Notes: generated by a model not told the origin, from the letters alone. A stretch of DNA of 64,000 bases from JACXVD01 sp020446665 (GCA_041396905.1 JAWKXQ010000003.1:62001-126000), one strand, 5' to 3'. Numbered from the stretch's first letter, positions 15,573-25,049 are shown. Translations and numbers: made by a program.

Positions 15573-16898
15573 ATGGAAGGCAGTCTCGAAGCACCCACCC
15601 GCCACACGATTCCGTGGCAGGACGAGGCTTTCTATGACGAAGAAGCACTCGAGAAGGAGCTGCGCCGCGTCTACGACATCTGCCATGGCTGCCGCCGCTG
15701 CTTCAACCTGTGTGACAGTTTCCCGATCCTGTTCGATGCAATTGACGAAGCGCCGAATGAGGAAGTGGACGATCTCGATGCCGGGCAGATGAAGGCCGTC
15801 GTCGACGCCTGTACCCTGTGCGACATGTGCTTCATGACGAAGTGCCCCTATGTCCCTCCGCATGATTTTGATCTCGATTTCCCCCATCTGATGCTGCGCG
15901 CCCGCGCGATCGAGCATCGCAAGGGCGAAACCAGCTTTGCCGATAGCCAGCTGGCGGAAATGACCCGCAACGGGAAGCTTGGCTCCATGGCGGCAGGCCT
16001 CGCCAACTGGGCCAGCGATGAAGGCAATGCGCTGGGCCGCGGGCTGATGGAATCGACGCTGGGCATTGATGCCCGCGCGCATGTCCCGCCCTTCATGGAT
16101 ACGCCGCTGGTCAATCAGGCCCCGGCGCTGATCCCGCAACCCAATCCCGATGGCCCCGCCTTTGGCCGCAAGGTCGCGCTCTATGCGGGCTGCCATGACA
16201 ATTTCAACGACGCCACCCCCGGAATGGCCGCGATCAAGGTGCTGGCGCATCAGGGCCTGCAGGTACGGGTGGAATATCCCGATTGCTGCGGCATGCCCAA
16301 ATTCGAAAATGGCGATCTGCCCGCTGTGGCCAGTCAGGCACAGAAGATTTCCGCGCATTTTGCGCCGCTGATCGAAGATGGCTGGGACATTGTCCCGCTC
16401 ACCACCAGCTGCGCGCTGATGCTGAAATTCGAATGGCCGCTGATCGAACCGGAGAATGAGCTGGTAAAGCTGCTCAGCCAGCACACATTCGACGTGTCCG
16501 AATATGTCGTGCGGCTCAGCAAGGATGTGGGCCTCGCCCCGATTGACCCGATGGAAAAGAGCATCGGCGTGCATTTCGCCTGCCACGCCCGTGCTCAGAA
16601 CATGGGGCCAAAGGCGATGGAAATGCTCCGCCTGATCCCCGAGGCCAAGCCGCAGCTGACCGAACGCTGCAGCGGCCATGGCGGCAAGTGGGGTATCTTC
16701 AAGGAAAATTACGACCGCGCGGTAAAGGTCGGAAAGCCTGCCGCGCGCAATCTGACCAAGACCAACCCGGACATCATGGTGTCCGAATGCCCGCTTGCCG
16801 GGCCGCATCTCAAGCAGGTGATCGAAGCTGGCGGGAAAGAAGCCCCCGATCGCATTGGTCACCCGATTGAAGTGCTGGCCATGGCCTATAATCTCTGA
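15573..16898 (+). CDS. Heterodisulfide-reductase-related Fe-S protein (CCG domains)
   Basis: The 441-residue product has two 4Fe-4S motifs near the N-terminus, CHGCRRCFNLC and CTLCDMCFMTKCPY. Two CCG-type cysteine-rich domains follow (YAGCHDN with YPDCCGMP, and FACHARAQ with RCSGHGGKWG). This resembles GlpC/HdrD-type electron carriers with no catalytic flavin part and no membrane span. GGGGAG at 15561-15566 sets the ATG at 15573. Lying between rubrerythrin and DUF3501, it probably carries electrons to the rubredoxin-less rubrerythrin. That role is inferred from context. Confidence 0.9.
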   Translation: MEGSLEAPTRHTIPWQDEAFYDEEALEKELRRVYDICHGCRRCFNLCDSFPILFDAIDEAPNEEVDDLDAGQMKAVVDACTLCDMCFMTKCPYVPPHDFDLDFPHLMLRARAIEHRKGETSFADSQLAEMTRNGKLGSMAAGLANWASDEGNALGRGLMESTLGIDARAHVPPFMDTPLVNQAPALIPQPNPDGPAFGRKVALYAGCHDNFNDATPGMAAIKVLAHQGLQVRVEYPDCCGMPKFENGDLPAVASQAQKISAHFAPLIEDGWDIVPLTTSCALMLKFEWPLIEPENELVKLLSQHTFDVSEYVVRLSKDVGLAPIDPMEKSIGVHFACHARAQNMGPKAMEMLRLIPEAKPQLTERCSGHGGKWGIFKENYDRAVKVGKPAARNLTKTNPDIMVSECPLAGPHLKQVIEAGGKEAPDRIGHPIEVLAMAYNL

Positions 16899-16914
16899 CG
16901 GAGAATCCCCGCAA

Positions 16915-17511
16915 ATGCCCCGCGACCAGCGCACCATCACTGCCGACGATATCCTCACGCTCACCGAATATGAGACGATCCGCAAGGACAAGAAGGAAGA
17001 GGCAATCCAGCGCAAGGCGCTGACCCGGATCAGCGTTGGCCCGCATGCCACTGCGCTGTTCGAAACCTGGGACAGCATGTGGCTGCAAATCCAGGAAATG
17101 CTGCGCATCGAAAAGGGCGGCGACGATCAGCTGGTGGATGAACTGGCTGCCTATGATCCGATGGTGCCCAAAGGCACGGAACTGACCGCCACGATCCTGT
17201 TCGAAGTGGAGGACCCGGTTCGCCGGGACGCTTTCCTGCGCACGATTGGCGGGGTGGAAGACCATATGGCGATTACCGTGGGCGATATCCGCATCCCGGC
17301 CCGGCCCGAAGGTGATGTAGAGCGCACCCGCGAAAGCGATGGGAAGGCCAGCGCTGTCCACTTCGTGCATTTCGATTTCCCGCCAGAGGCAATCGCGGCA
17401 TGGAAGAGCGGCGAAGGTCAGGCCATGCTGCTGATCGACCACCCCAATTACGGCCATGCCGCGCTGATCAATGCAGAAGCGCGCGCCTATCTCGCGCGGG
17501 AATGTTTCTAG
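16915..17511 (+). CDS. DUF3501 family protein
   Basis: The 198-residue soluble protein starts MPRDQRTITADDILTLTEYE, shows KKEEAIQRKALTRISVGPHATALFETWDSMWLQIQEM, and ends HPNYGHAALINAEARAYLARE. These are features I associate with DUF3501. The family has no established function but occurs beside rubrerythrin and CCG Fe-S proteins. The start at 16915 follows GGAG at about 12 bases and lies 16 bases after the Fe-S gene, so the three form one operon. It has several conserved His and Glu but no Cys cluster. Confidence 0.88.
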   Translation: MPRDQRTITADDILTLTEYETIRKDKKEEAIQRKALTRISVGPHATALFETWDSMWLQIQEMLRIEKGGDDQLVDELAAYDPMVPKGTELTATILFEVEDPVRRDAFLRTIGGVEDHMAITVGDIRIPARPEGDVERTRESDGKASAVHFVHFDFPPEAIAAWKSGEGQAMLLIDHPNYGHAALINAEARAYLARECF

Positions 17512-17541
17512 GGCCCTGACCCAAAGGGCTTTGCCCCCGCC

Positions 17542-18114
17542 CTATCGCCGCCGTTTCAGCACCAGATAAAGCGCGCCCTGCCCGCCATGGCGGCGATGCG
17601 CGCTGCGCACGGCGGCGATATCCTGCCCATGCGGGCCAGCGGCGAGCCAGTCGAGGATTTTCGCGCGGATCGCGCCGCGCCGCTCGCCCCGGTCAGCCGC
17701 TTCGACCGGGCGCGGTTTGCCCGTGACGAGCAGCACCAGCCGCGCGCCCATCGCCTTGGCCTGCATCAGCCCGTGATCGAGCCGGTCATGCGCAGAATCC
17801 AGCGTATGGCCATGCAGATCAAGCGTGAAATCCGGCGCGATCGCACCTGCTTTCAGCTTGCGATCCCAATGCGAGTCCAGCCCGTGCTTGTCGCTGGCGG
17901 GGGCAAGCGGAGATTGAGGGCGCGGCTGCGCCACGGGCCTGGGCGGGAGCGGCGCGGCCTTTGCCTTGCGCAGGGGGGCTGGCGGTTTGGGCGCATCCGG
18001 CCTGGGCGGAACCGCAGGCGGTTTGCGCGCGGGGTGGAGCGGTTTTACCGTAGCGGCCACGCGTTCCCACAATTCGGCTTCGTCCGGCGTCAGGCCACGG
18101 GGATGGCGCATCAT
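17542..18114 (-). CDS. Smr-domain protein
   Basis: The 190-residue product has a Pro/Lys/Ala-rich disordered first half and a C-terminal Smr domain with LDLHGHTLDSAHDRL, LVLLVTGK and AHRRHGGQGALYLVLKRR. Smr domains are found in MutS2 tails and in nucleases acting on stalled ribosomes or DNA; the role of this standalone form is not known. Its ATG overlaps the mltA stop as ATGA, so translation is coupled. It ends 30 bases before the convergent DUF3501 stop. Confidence 0.92.
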   Translation of the reverse strand: MMRHPRGLTPDEAELWERVAATVKPLHPARKPPAVPPRPDAPKPPAPLRKAKAAPLPPRPVAQPRPQSPLAPASDKHGLDSHWDRKLKAGAIAPDFTLDLHGHTLDSAHDRLDHGLMQAKAMGARLVLLVTGKPRPVEAADRGERRGAIRAKILDWLAAGPHGQDIAAVRSAHRRHGGQGALYLVLKRRR

Positions 18115-19304
18115 TTCTGGGCCAGCTGTTCAACCACACCCTTGGGCAGCAGGATCAGGGCAGAACCGCGCCCGCTCATCCCCCCGGCAATTTGCCGTGC
18201 ATCTGCGCCAGCGCCCCAGAACGTATCGAAGCGATTGGCGCCCTTGATCGCGCCACCTGTATCCTGCGCGATCCACAGCCCATTAGCTACGTCCCGGTCC
18301 AGATCGAGCCAGACGGGTGCACCCAGCGGCACGAATTTGGGATCGGTGGCAACAGAGCTTTCCCGCCGCACTGGCACGCCCAGTGCGCCCAGCGGCCCAT
18401 CCCCTTCCAGCACGCGGAAGAAGACCCAGCTCTCATTCATGCGCATCAGCGCCTTACCCTCTTCCGGTTTTTCCCGCAGATAGGCCATGATCCCCTGCAT
18501 CGAACCGGGATATTGCCCCGGCCCGTCACCCAGCAGGCCGCGTTCGCGCATGACCCCGCCGATCCCGGTATAGCCATGCCCGTTCTGCCCGGCATAGCCG
18601 ATCCGCGTCACTGTCCCGTCCGGCGCGACCAGTCGGCCCGAGCCCTGAATCTGCAGGAAGAAGAATTCCACCGGGTCCGCCGCCCAGCCGATTTCCAGCC
18701 CGCGATTGGCGAGCGCGCCATCCTCTATCTCGGCGCGTGTATAATAGGGGACAAATTTGCCCGCGGCGTCATAGCGGCCCAGCGGAGCGCGTCCGGTCCT
18801 TTCGCTGGCGGGCACATTATCGGGCCAGGCGCGGACCAGTTCGGGCGGCATGGCATAGACCGGCACATCAAAGCCGGGCTGGCGTTTGCGCGAACCGACA
18901 ATTTCCGGCTCGAAATAGCCGGTGGCAAAGGCGCTGCCATCACCCACGCGGGCGGTTTCGAAATGGGTTTCAAAAAATTCGCGCGCGCGGCCATAGGGCC
19001 AGCCGACCGCAGCATTGCAGGCCGGGCGCCATTGTTCAGGGGTGGTCAGCCCGCTGGCATCCGTGCGTTTGAGGAGGACCGGGCAGCTTTCCAGGAAAGA
19101 TGCGAGGCCCGCCCCGGCATCATCGGCATCCATGCCCAGCGAGGCAACCGTAGGGCCCAGCGTCACCCCGGCGAACAGCGCGCTTTCCACGCTGCCCGCA
19201 GGCGGCGCGACGGGCGGCTGCTTGCTTTCAGGAATCAACCGGACACATCCGGCCAGCAACAGCAGCGATGCTGCAATTCCGAACTGCCGCCCGAAACGCA
19301 GCAT
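18111..19304 (-). CDS. mltA: Membrane-bound lytic murein transglycosylase A
   Basis: The 397-residue lipoprotein has signal and lipobox LLLLAGC. The MltA double-psi barrel is followed by a 3D domain with the signature IAQDTGGAIKGANRFDTFWG, whose first Asp is the catalytic acid in the family. It cleaves peptidoglycan glycan strands to anhydromuropeptides in the periplasm. It is encoded between a Tim44-domain gene and Smr on the minus strand, with 23 bases to the former. Confidence 0.96.
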   Translation of the reverse strand: MLRFGRQFGIAASLLLLAGCVRLIPESKQPPVAPPAGSVESALFAGVTLGPTVASLGMDADDAGAGLASFLESCPVLLKRTDASGLTTPEQWRPACNAAVGWPYGRAREFFETHFETARVGDGSAFATGYFEPEIVGSRKRQPGFDVPVYAMPPELVRAWPDNVPASERTGRAPLGRYDAAGKFVPYYTRAEIEDGALANRGLEIGWAADPVEFFFLQIQGSGRLVAPDGTVTRIGYAGQNGHGYTGIGGVMRERGLLGDGPGQYPGSMQGIMAYLREKPEEGKALMRMNESWVFFRVLEGDGPLGALGVPVRRESSVATDPKFVPLGAPVWLDLDRDVANGLWIAQDTGGAIKGANRFDTFWGAGADARQIAGGMSGRGSALILLPKGVVEQLAQK

Positions 19305-19327
19305 GCCCCATTCTCCCTATGTGAGGA

Positions 19328-19990
19328 TCAAGCCTGGTCGGTTTCGTCCAGCACCCAGTCGGGGCTGGCGGAAGAGACATCGCGCGAGAATGTCCAGATA
19401 TCGCGGCTTTCAATCGCGTCATCCAGCGAGCCGGCCACCACATTGCCATCCCGGTCACGCGTGACCGATGCAATATCCGACACGAACATCACCGCGATAC
19501 GGGCAATCTTGCGATCCAGACTGGCGGAATGGATCTTCGTTTCTTCCACCCGGATCAGCTTGCTTTCAATCGTCTCGCCCGCTTCCTCGCGCATGGCAAT
19601 CGCACCGTCGAAGCTGGCATAGACATCATCATCGCACAGCTCGCGCAAGGTTGCGCGGTCGCCATTCCAGAACGCTTCCAGCACCATGCCATAGGCCCCC
19701 CTCGCCCCGGCGAGGAAGGAGGTAATGTCAAAGCTGCGATCCGCAGCGGCAATGGCGCGCACGCCGCGCTCCACAGCGGGCATTGCGCCATTCAGGTCCA
19801 CCGGGCGCGCAGGCGCCAGAGCAGAGGGGCTGGCCGGAGTGGCCACTCTGGGCGCGTCACCCTTGGGCGGGTCAAACCGGGTGGGGATCGATTCTTCTTC
19901 ATGCTCGGCACGGCGGCCGAGAACCGAATAGAGCCGCAGGCCCAGAAAGGCTGCGATCATGGCAAGAATGACGATTTCGACCACTACCAC
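19328..19990 (-). CDS. Tim44-domain inner-membrane protein
   Basis: The 220-residue product has an N-terminal span (VEIVILAMIAAFLGLRLYSVL), a charged linker, and a C-terminal Tim44-like domain (from ITSFLAGARGAYGMVLEAF). It has no ATG at the start. GTG at 19990 stands 5-9 bases after AGGGACAGG; GTG at 19984 is the alternative. Bacterial Tim44-domain proteins are thought to help membrane protein handling. It is divergent from the export chaperone gene secB with 262 bases between, and precedes mltA. Confidence 0.88.
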   Translation of the reverse strand: MVVVEIVILAMIAAFLGLRLYSVLGRRAEHEEESIPTRFDPPKGDAPRVATPASPSALAPARPVDLNGAMPAVERGVRAIAAADRSFDITSFLAGARGAYGMVLEAFWNGDRATLRELCDDDVYASFDGAIAMREEAGETIESKLIRVEETKIHSASLDRKIARIAVMFVSDIASVTRDRDGNVVAGSLDDAIESRDIWTFSRDVSSASPDWVLDETDQA

Positions 19991-20252
19991 GTTAACCTGT
20001 CCCTTCGGCGGAATTACATGTGCTGCAGGCACCAACCACCAGATCAAATCCAATTGTGCCCTAGATAGGTAACGAACACAAATGAACAACGCGTGATTGC
20101 GGGATTTTCTCTATTCCGGCTGACCTTTTGGCGACAGGCCGGCATCGGCAGCGTGACGCAAGTTGCCCGCAGCCGCGCAGAGTGCTACGCGCGCCGCCGA
20201 GTCCGCGCAATATGCGGTAATGCAATCAATCGAGACAGAAAGCAGACAGATC

Positions 20253-20783
20253 ATGGCCGATGAAGGCGACGTCCTGACCAACCTGAACCCTGACCCCGCA
20301 GCTGGCGCCAATGGTGCAGACAACCAGCCGGTCGCCGGGATTATCTCCCAGTATATCAAGGACCTGTCGGTCGAGAACCCGAATGCTCCTGCCAGCTTCC
20401 AGTGGCAGAGCCAGCCCAATATCGACCTGCAATTCAATATCGGCGCGACCCCGGTCAACGAGGAAGTCCACGAAGTTGAACTGAAGATCAATGTCACCGC
20501 CAAGGCTGACGAAGGCGCTGCCTACCTGATTGAGCTGGTTTATTGCGGCCTGGTCGGCATGCGCAACCTGCCCGACGAGCAGGCGCATGCTTTCCTGTAT
20601 GCAGAAGCTCCGCGCATCCTCTTCCCCTTTGCGCGCCGCGTAATTGCAGATGCCGTGCGCGATGCGGGATACCAGCCGCTGATGCTCGATCCGATTGACT
20701 TCAACGGCCTCTATTTGCAGCAGCTCCAGCAGCAGCAGGCTCAGCAAGCCGCCGCCGCTGGCGCTCCGGCTGGCGAAGCCTGA
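20253..20783 (+). CDS. secB: Protein-export chaperone SecB
   Basis: The 176-residue product has the SecB core: QYIKDLSVENPNAP, VNEEVHEVELKINVTAKA, LVYCGLVGMRNLPDEQAHAFL and the C-terminal APRILFPFARRVIADAVRDAGYQPLMLDPIDF, followed by a Gln/Ala-rich tail. It holds precursors unfolded for SecA. The start MADEGDVL at 20253 gives normal length; an open frame extends upstream to 20163 without homology. murJ follows after 27 bases. Confidence 0.96.
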   Translation: MADEGDVLTNLNPDPAAGANGADNQPVAGIISQYIKDLSVENPNAPASFQWQSQPNIDLQFNIGATPVNEEVHEVELKINVTAKADEGAAYLIELVYCGLVGMRNLPDEQAHAFLYAEAPRILFPFARRVIADAVRDAGYQPLMLDPIDFNGLYLQQLQQQQAQQAAAAGAPAGEA

Positions 20784-20810
20784 GCGCTGGCATAGCAGCG
20801 GGCTGAGCCA

Positions 20811-22382
20811 ATGAGCCTGCTCAAGAACGTTGGAACCATTGGCGGGCTGACAGCTGTCAGCCGCGTCTTTGGTTTTGCGCGCGATATCCTCATCGCCCGA
20901 GTGCTCGGCGCGACGGCGATGGGGGATGCGTGGCAGCTGGCCTTCATGCTGCCCAATATCTTCCGCCGCCTGTTTGCCGAAGGGGCCTTTGCCAGCGCCT
21001 TTGTCCCGCTGTTCAACCGGCGGATGAAGGATGATGGCGATATGGATGAGGCGCGCGCCTTTGCGGAAAGCGTGCTGGCGGTGCTGCTGCCAATCCTGAT
21101 CGTGTTCGGGGCACTGGCGATGATCGCCATGCCCTGGGTGGTCGAGTATTTCGCGCCTGAGGGGCTCGCGGAAGACGGGGACTCGCTGAGCATCGCGATT
21201 TTCCTCGCCCGCGTGACCTTTCCCTATCTCCTGTTCATGAGCCTCGCCACGCTGATCGCGGCCGTGCTCAATTCCCTGTCACGCTTTGCCGCAGCGGCAG
21301 CGGCGCCGGTGATCCTCAATCTCTGCCTGATTACTGCCCTCGCCTATGGGCTGACACTGGGCGAAGGGGTCGATGCCCGCCGCGAAACCGCGCAATGGAT
21401 GGCGTTGGCCTTGTCCGTGTCGGGCCTGTTGCAAGTGCTGTGGCTGGGCCATTTCATGCACCGCGCGGGCTTCCGCCTGTCGCTGGTGGCGCCGCGCATC
21501 ACCAGCGGCGTGAAAGAGCTGGGCGTGCTGGTCGTACCCGCGATTTTCGGCGCTGGCGTATATCAGATCAGCCGTTTCGTGGACTTGTTCTTCCTCTCTA
21601 CGCTGAAAGTCGGCAGCTACACCTACCTTGCCATGGCCGACCGCTGGAACCAGTTGCCGCTGGGCATTATCGGCATTGCACTGGGCACTGCGATATTGCC
21701 TGCCCTATCGCGCTTTCTGGGGCGCGAGGAAACGGATGAAGCCGCGCGCTTGCAAGGCAATGCGATAGAACTGGCGATGCTGCTGACCATGCCCTGCGCG
21801 GTGGCGCTGTACTTTACCGGCACAGCCTTTGTGCAGGTTTTCATGGCCGGGCAGAACTTTACCGCCGAAGATGCGCGGATCACCGGCATGGTGGTGCAGG
21901 CGCTGGTGGTCGGCCTGCCCGCCTATGTGCTGGTAAAGGTGCTGACGCCCAACTTCTTCGCCCGCAAGGATACCCGCACCCCAGTAGTGACCGCCGCGCT
22001 GGCGATGGTCGTGACCATCGGCCTGAACATCGTGCTGGTCCCGCTCATTGGTGTGGTGGGGCTGGCCCTGTCCGGCGCAGTGGGCGCATGGTGTAACATT
22101 CTGCTGCTGGGCGGGATTCTGCATGTGCGGCAATTTTACCGCATGCCCGGGCGGATATTGGGGCGGATCATCCGGATCACTCTGGCCGCGGCTGCCATGG
22201 GCGTTGCGCTATGGTGGCTTATGGGCGCAATCAACAGCTGGTTTACCGGCTCCACCATCGAAAAAGCATCCGGCATCGGGGCCATCCTGGCTGTGGGGAT
22301 CTTGAGCTATGCCATCGCGGCAATTGTGCTCGGCGTACTTGACCGCGCCACCATCACGCGGCTTATGCGCCGCCAGGGCTAA
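20811..22382 (+). CDS. murJ: Lipid II flippase MurJ
   Basis: The 523-residue protein has about 14 hydrophobic segments. The MurJ N-terminus reads MSLLKNVGTIGGLTAVSRVFGFARDILIARVLGA, and the diagnostic FRRLFAEGAFASAFVPLF follows. It flips lipid II across the inner membrane for peptidoglycan synthesis. It is probably co-transcribed with secB upstream and trpS downstream (32-base gap). Confidence 0.96.
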   Translation: MSLLKNVGTIGGLTAVSRVFGFARDILIARVLGATAMGDAWQLAFMLPNIFRRLFAEGAFASAFVPLFNRRMKDDGDMDEARAFAESVLAVLLPILIVFGALAMIAMPWVVEYFAPEGLAEDGDSLSIAIFLARVTFPYLLFMSLATLIAAVLNSLSRFAAAAAAPVILNLCLITALAYGLTLGEGVDARRETAQWMALALSVSGLLQVLWLGHFMHRAGFRLSLVAPRITSGVKELGVLVVPAIFGAGVYQISRFVDLFFLSTLKVGSYTYLAMADRWNQLPLGIIGIALGTAILPALSRFLGREETDEAARLQGNAIELAMLLTMPCAVALYFTGTAFVQVFMAGQNFTAEDARITGMVVQALVVGLPAYVLVKVLTPNFFARKDTRTPVVTAALAMVVTIGLNIVLVPLIGVVGLALSGAVGAWCNILLLGGILHVRQFYRMPGRILGRIIRITLAAAAMGVALWWLMGAINSWFTGSTIEKASGIGAILAVGILSYAIAAIVLGVLDRATITRLMRRQG

Positions 22383-22414
22383 TCCAGAGCCAGAGTTAAT
22401 CCAGAGGAAGTATC

Positions 22415-23476
22415 ATGCGCGTCGTTTCCGGCATCCAGCCGACTGGCAATCTTCACCTTGGCAATTATCTGGGCGCGATCCGCAACTGGGTGAAGATGCA
22501 GGATGAGATGCAGGAGGCCAATCGCGCTCAAGTAGCCGAAGGCGGTAGCGCAGAAAAAAACCAGTGTCTCTTTTTCCTCGCCGATTTGCACGCCATCTCC
22601 ATGCCGCATGATCCGCAGGAACTGGCCGGCAACACGCTGGAAATGACCGCCGCGCTGGTCGCCTGCGGGATCGATCCGATGCGCTCCGTCCTGTTCAATC
22701 AGGCACAGGTTCATGCACATAGCGAGCTGCAATGGCTGCTGGGCGGGACCGCCCGGATGGGCTGGCTCAACCGCATGACCCAGTGGAAGGACAAGGCGGG
22801 CAAGAACCGCGAAGGTCAGTCGGTGGCGCTGTTCACTTACCCCGTGCTGCAGGCTGCCGACGTGCTGCTCTATCAGGCCACGCACGTCCCTGTGGGTGAA
22901 GACCAGAAGCAGCATCTGGAGCTCGCCCGCGACATTGCGCAGAAATTCAACAATGATTTCGCATCGGAAGAGGCGGCGGTCTTCACTCTGCCGGAACCCT
23001 ATATCCCGCCCGAAGCGGCCCGGATCATGAGCCTGCGCGATGGCAGCTCGAAAATGAGCAAGTCCGATCCCAGCGAGATGAGCCGCATTAATCTGGCCGA
23101 TGATGCCGATACGATCATGAAGAAGGTCAAGAAGGCCAAGACCGATCCTGAACCCCTGCCCAGCGAAGCCGCCGGGCTGGAAGGACGGCCCGAAGCGCTC
23201 AACCTCGTCTCGATCTATGCGGCCATGGCGGGCGAAAGCGTGGACAGCGTGCTGGCGACCTATGGCGGCGAAGGTTTTGGCAAGTTCAAGCCTGCACTGG
23301 GAGAAGTGCTGGTGGAAAGCCTCGCGCCGATCTCGGAACGTTTCAACGCGCTGAAGTCTGACCGCGAGGAACTGGACGCGATCCTCGCCCGCGGCGCGGC
23401 ACGGGCTCGCGAAATTGCCAGCCCGACGCTCGATTCGGCTTACCGGGCGCTGGGGCTGGTGCGCGCGCATCACTAA
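22415..23476 (+). CDS. trpS: Tryptophan--tRNA ligase
   Basis: The 353-residue class I synthetase has the HIGH-type motif PTGNLHLGNYLGA, the KMSKS motif in DGSSKMSKSDPS, and the family block VPVGEDQKQHLELARDIAQKFN. It has a short extra segment after residue 30 (QEANRAQVAEGGSAEKNQ), as seen in other alphaproteobacterial enzymes as far as I recall. AGAGGAAG precedes the ATG. It charges tRNA-Trp. Confidence 0.97.
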   Translation: MRVVSGIQPTGNLHLGNYLGAIRNWVKMQDEMQEANRAQVAEGGSAEKNQCLFFLADLHAISMPHDPQELAGNTLEMTAALVACGIDPMRSVLFNQAQVHAHSELQWLLGGTARMGWLNRMTQWKDKAGKNREGQSVALFTYPVLQAADVLLYQATHVPVGEDQKQHLELARDIAQKFNNDFASEEAAVFTLPEPYIPPEAARIMSLRDGSSKMSKSDPSEMSRINLADDADTIMKKVKKAKTDPEPLPSEAAGLEGRPEALNLVSIYAAMAGESVDSVLATYGGEGFGKFKPALGEVLVESLAPISERFNALKSDREELDAILARGAARAREIASPTLDSAYRALGLVRAHH

Positions 23477-23612
23477 ACCTTTCTGCGCAAAGCGTTTAGA
23501 CCACCTATTCAAGCCCTGTTCAGCGCTCTCGCGATAGGGCATTGTCGCAATGGGCAAGGCCCTGCGCACAAGGGGTGCGTGGTGCCTTTTCCGCCCGCAT
23601 TGGAGAATGCAC

Positions 23613-24293
23613 ATGACCAGCATAAAAAGGTCGTGGGGTCGCACACTCAAGCTTGCATCCGTGCCGCTGTTGCTGGCCGGGCTGGCCGCCTGCGCCACCC
23701 CGTTCAAGGCTGATGTATCCCGTTTCCAGAGCCAGTTGCCTGCACCGCAGGGGCAGACATTTGCCGTTGTGGCCGATGACCCTGCGCTCGCCGGCGGGCT
23801 GGAATTCAGCCAATATGCCGACATGGTCGAAGCGCAGATGGCGCGGCTCGGCTATACCGAAGCGGCTTCCCCGGAAAGCGCGACCTTGCTGGTCCGCTTT
23901 GATTATGGCGTGGACAAGGGGCGCGAGCGGGTGCGCAGCACCGGGTTCCGCGATCCCTTCTATGATCCGTGGTATGGCTATTATCGCCCCTATCGCAGTC
24001 GCTTCCGCAGTCGGCTGGGCTGGGGATACGGATTCTATGATCCGTGGTTCGGCGGCAACGAGGTGACCAGCTATACCGTTTATACCAGCGGCATCGACGT
24101 GAAGATTGACCGCACTGCCGATGGCGAACGTCTGTTCGAAGGCAAGGCGGAGGCTCTGTCCACTTCCAACCGGCTGCAATATCTGGTGCCCAATCTGGTT
24201 GAGGCGATGTTCACGGACTTCCCCGGCAATTCGGGCGAAACGGTGCGCATTTCCATCGCGCCGGAAAAGAAGACCGTTCGCCGGGTGGATTGA
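23613..24293 (+). CDS. DUF4136 lipoprotein
   Basis: The 226-residue product has a lipoprotein signal with lipobox LAAC (GLAACATPFKAD). The mature domain resembles DUF4136: QTFAVVADDPALAGGLEFSQYADMVEAQMARLGY and an ATLLVRFDYGVDKG strand. A Tyr/Arg/Pro-rich insert around YDPWYGYYRPYRSRFRSR is unusual. The start at 23613 has GGAG seven bases upstream; ATG 23607 is too close to it. Its function is unknown and it is probably an outer-membrane lipoprotein. Confidence 0.85.
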   Translation: MTSIKRSWGRTLKLASVPLLLAGLAACATPFKADVSRFQSQLPAPQGQTFAVVADDPALAGGLEFSQYADMVEAQMARLGYTEAASPESATLLVRFDYGVDKGRERVRSTGFRDPFYDPWYGYYRPYRSRFRSRLGWGYGFYDPWFGGNEVTSYTVYTSGIDVKIDRTADGERLFEGKAEALSTSNRLQYLVPNLVEAMFTDFPGNSGETVRISIAPEKKTVRRVD

Positions 24294-24320
24294 TCCAGGC
24301 GACAGGCTTTACCGCAATCA

Positions 24321-24353
24321 AAGGGGGCGGGCCTGCAAGGGCTTGCCCTTTTT
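24321..24353 (+). terminator. Probable intrinsic terminator
   Basis: AAGGG, a CTTG loop, CCCTT, then a run of T, preceded by further G-rich sequence that could extend the pairing. It lies 28 bases after the DUF4136 gene. Confidence 0.6.
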
Positions 24354-24443
24354 GCTGCCAGAGCCATGACCCAAAACTTTCTGCCTTAATCCGTATTTTA
24401 CCCTATTCTGCCATCCAGCGCCCTTCGAATGAAAGGCATCGCG

Positions 24444-24962
24444 ATGAGTGAACATAGCAAGATCGAGGCAGCAGCGCCCGCTGACAAACAGCTGACCGCG
24501 CGCCGCAATGCGCCTGCTGTGCCATGGGGCCCCGAATTCGAGACGAGCGAGCACCCCGATACTGCCCGCCACCGTATCCAGCGCGATTTCATCATGACCG
24601 TTTCCGGCCTTTCGCGCGAAGCGGTGGACAAGCGCTATACCTATCTCCAGCGACTGATCGAGAAGGCCAAGGAAGAGCTTGGCCATGCCCGCACCGCTTC
24701 CAACGAAACACGACTGGCCGCGATGCAGAGCAATCTGGACGAACTGGTCGCCTATCTCGCCGGCCATGGCATCCATGCCAGGCTACCCAATCGCAATGGC
24801 GAAAACGGTTCTCCCAGCATCGCCCATTTCTTCGTGATTGACGAAGTACCCGCCTTTCTGGGCGAACTCGGCTTTCTGGTTGACCAGTGGTACGAGAAGG
24901 AAATGGTCAAGGTGCATGACGAACTGCTGAAACTGACCGGGCTGGTTTCCCGGATGCGCTGA
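24444..24962 (+). CDS. Hypothetical soluble protein with coiled-coil segment
   Basis: The 172-residue product starts MSEHSKIEAAAPADKQLTAR. A charged, probably coiled-coil stretch (REAVDKRYTYLQRLIEKAKEELGHARTAS) is followed by a helical C-terminal part with VIDEVPAFLGELGFLVDQWYEKEMVKVHDELLKL. It has no signal peptide or membrane span. I do not recognise a family. AAGG lies 8 bases before the ATG at 24444. It stands alone between a terminator on the left and a long hairpin on the right. Confidence 0.75.
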   Translation: MSEHSKIEAAAPADKQLTARRNAPAVPWGPEFETSEHPDTARHRIQRDFIMTVSGLSREAVDKRYTYLQRLIEKAKEELGHARTASNETRLAAMQSNLDELVAYLAGHGIHARLPNRNGENGSPSIAHFFVIDEVPAFLGELGFLVDQWYEKEMVKVHDELLKLTGLVSRMR

Positions 24963-24994
24963 TCCCGCCCTCGCGGTTTTCCAGAGCTACGAAC

Positions 24995-25035
24995 AACAGA
25001 AAGGGGCGGGAATTGTTTCCAGCCCCTTTCTGTTT
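24995..25035. terminator. Long perfect hairpin
   Basis: AACAGAAAGGGGC and GCCCCTTTCTGTT form a 13-bp perfect stem around a 14-base loop. It lies 33 bases after the hypothetical gene and next to the end of the minus-strand remnant, so it may terminate both. The T-runs are short and interrupted. Confidence 0.7.
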
Positions 25036-25049
25036 CGTGTTCCGCAGGA

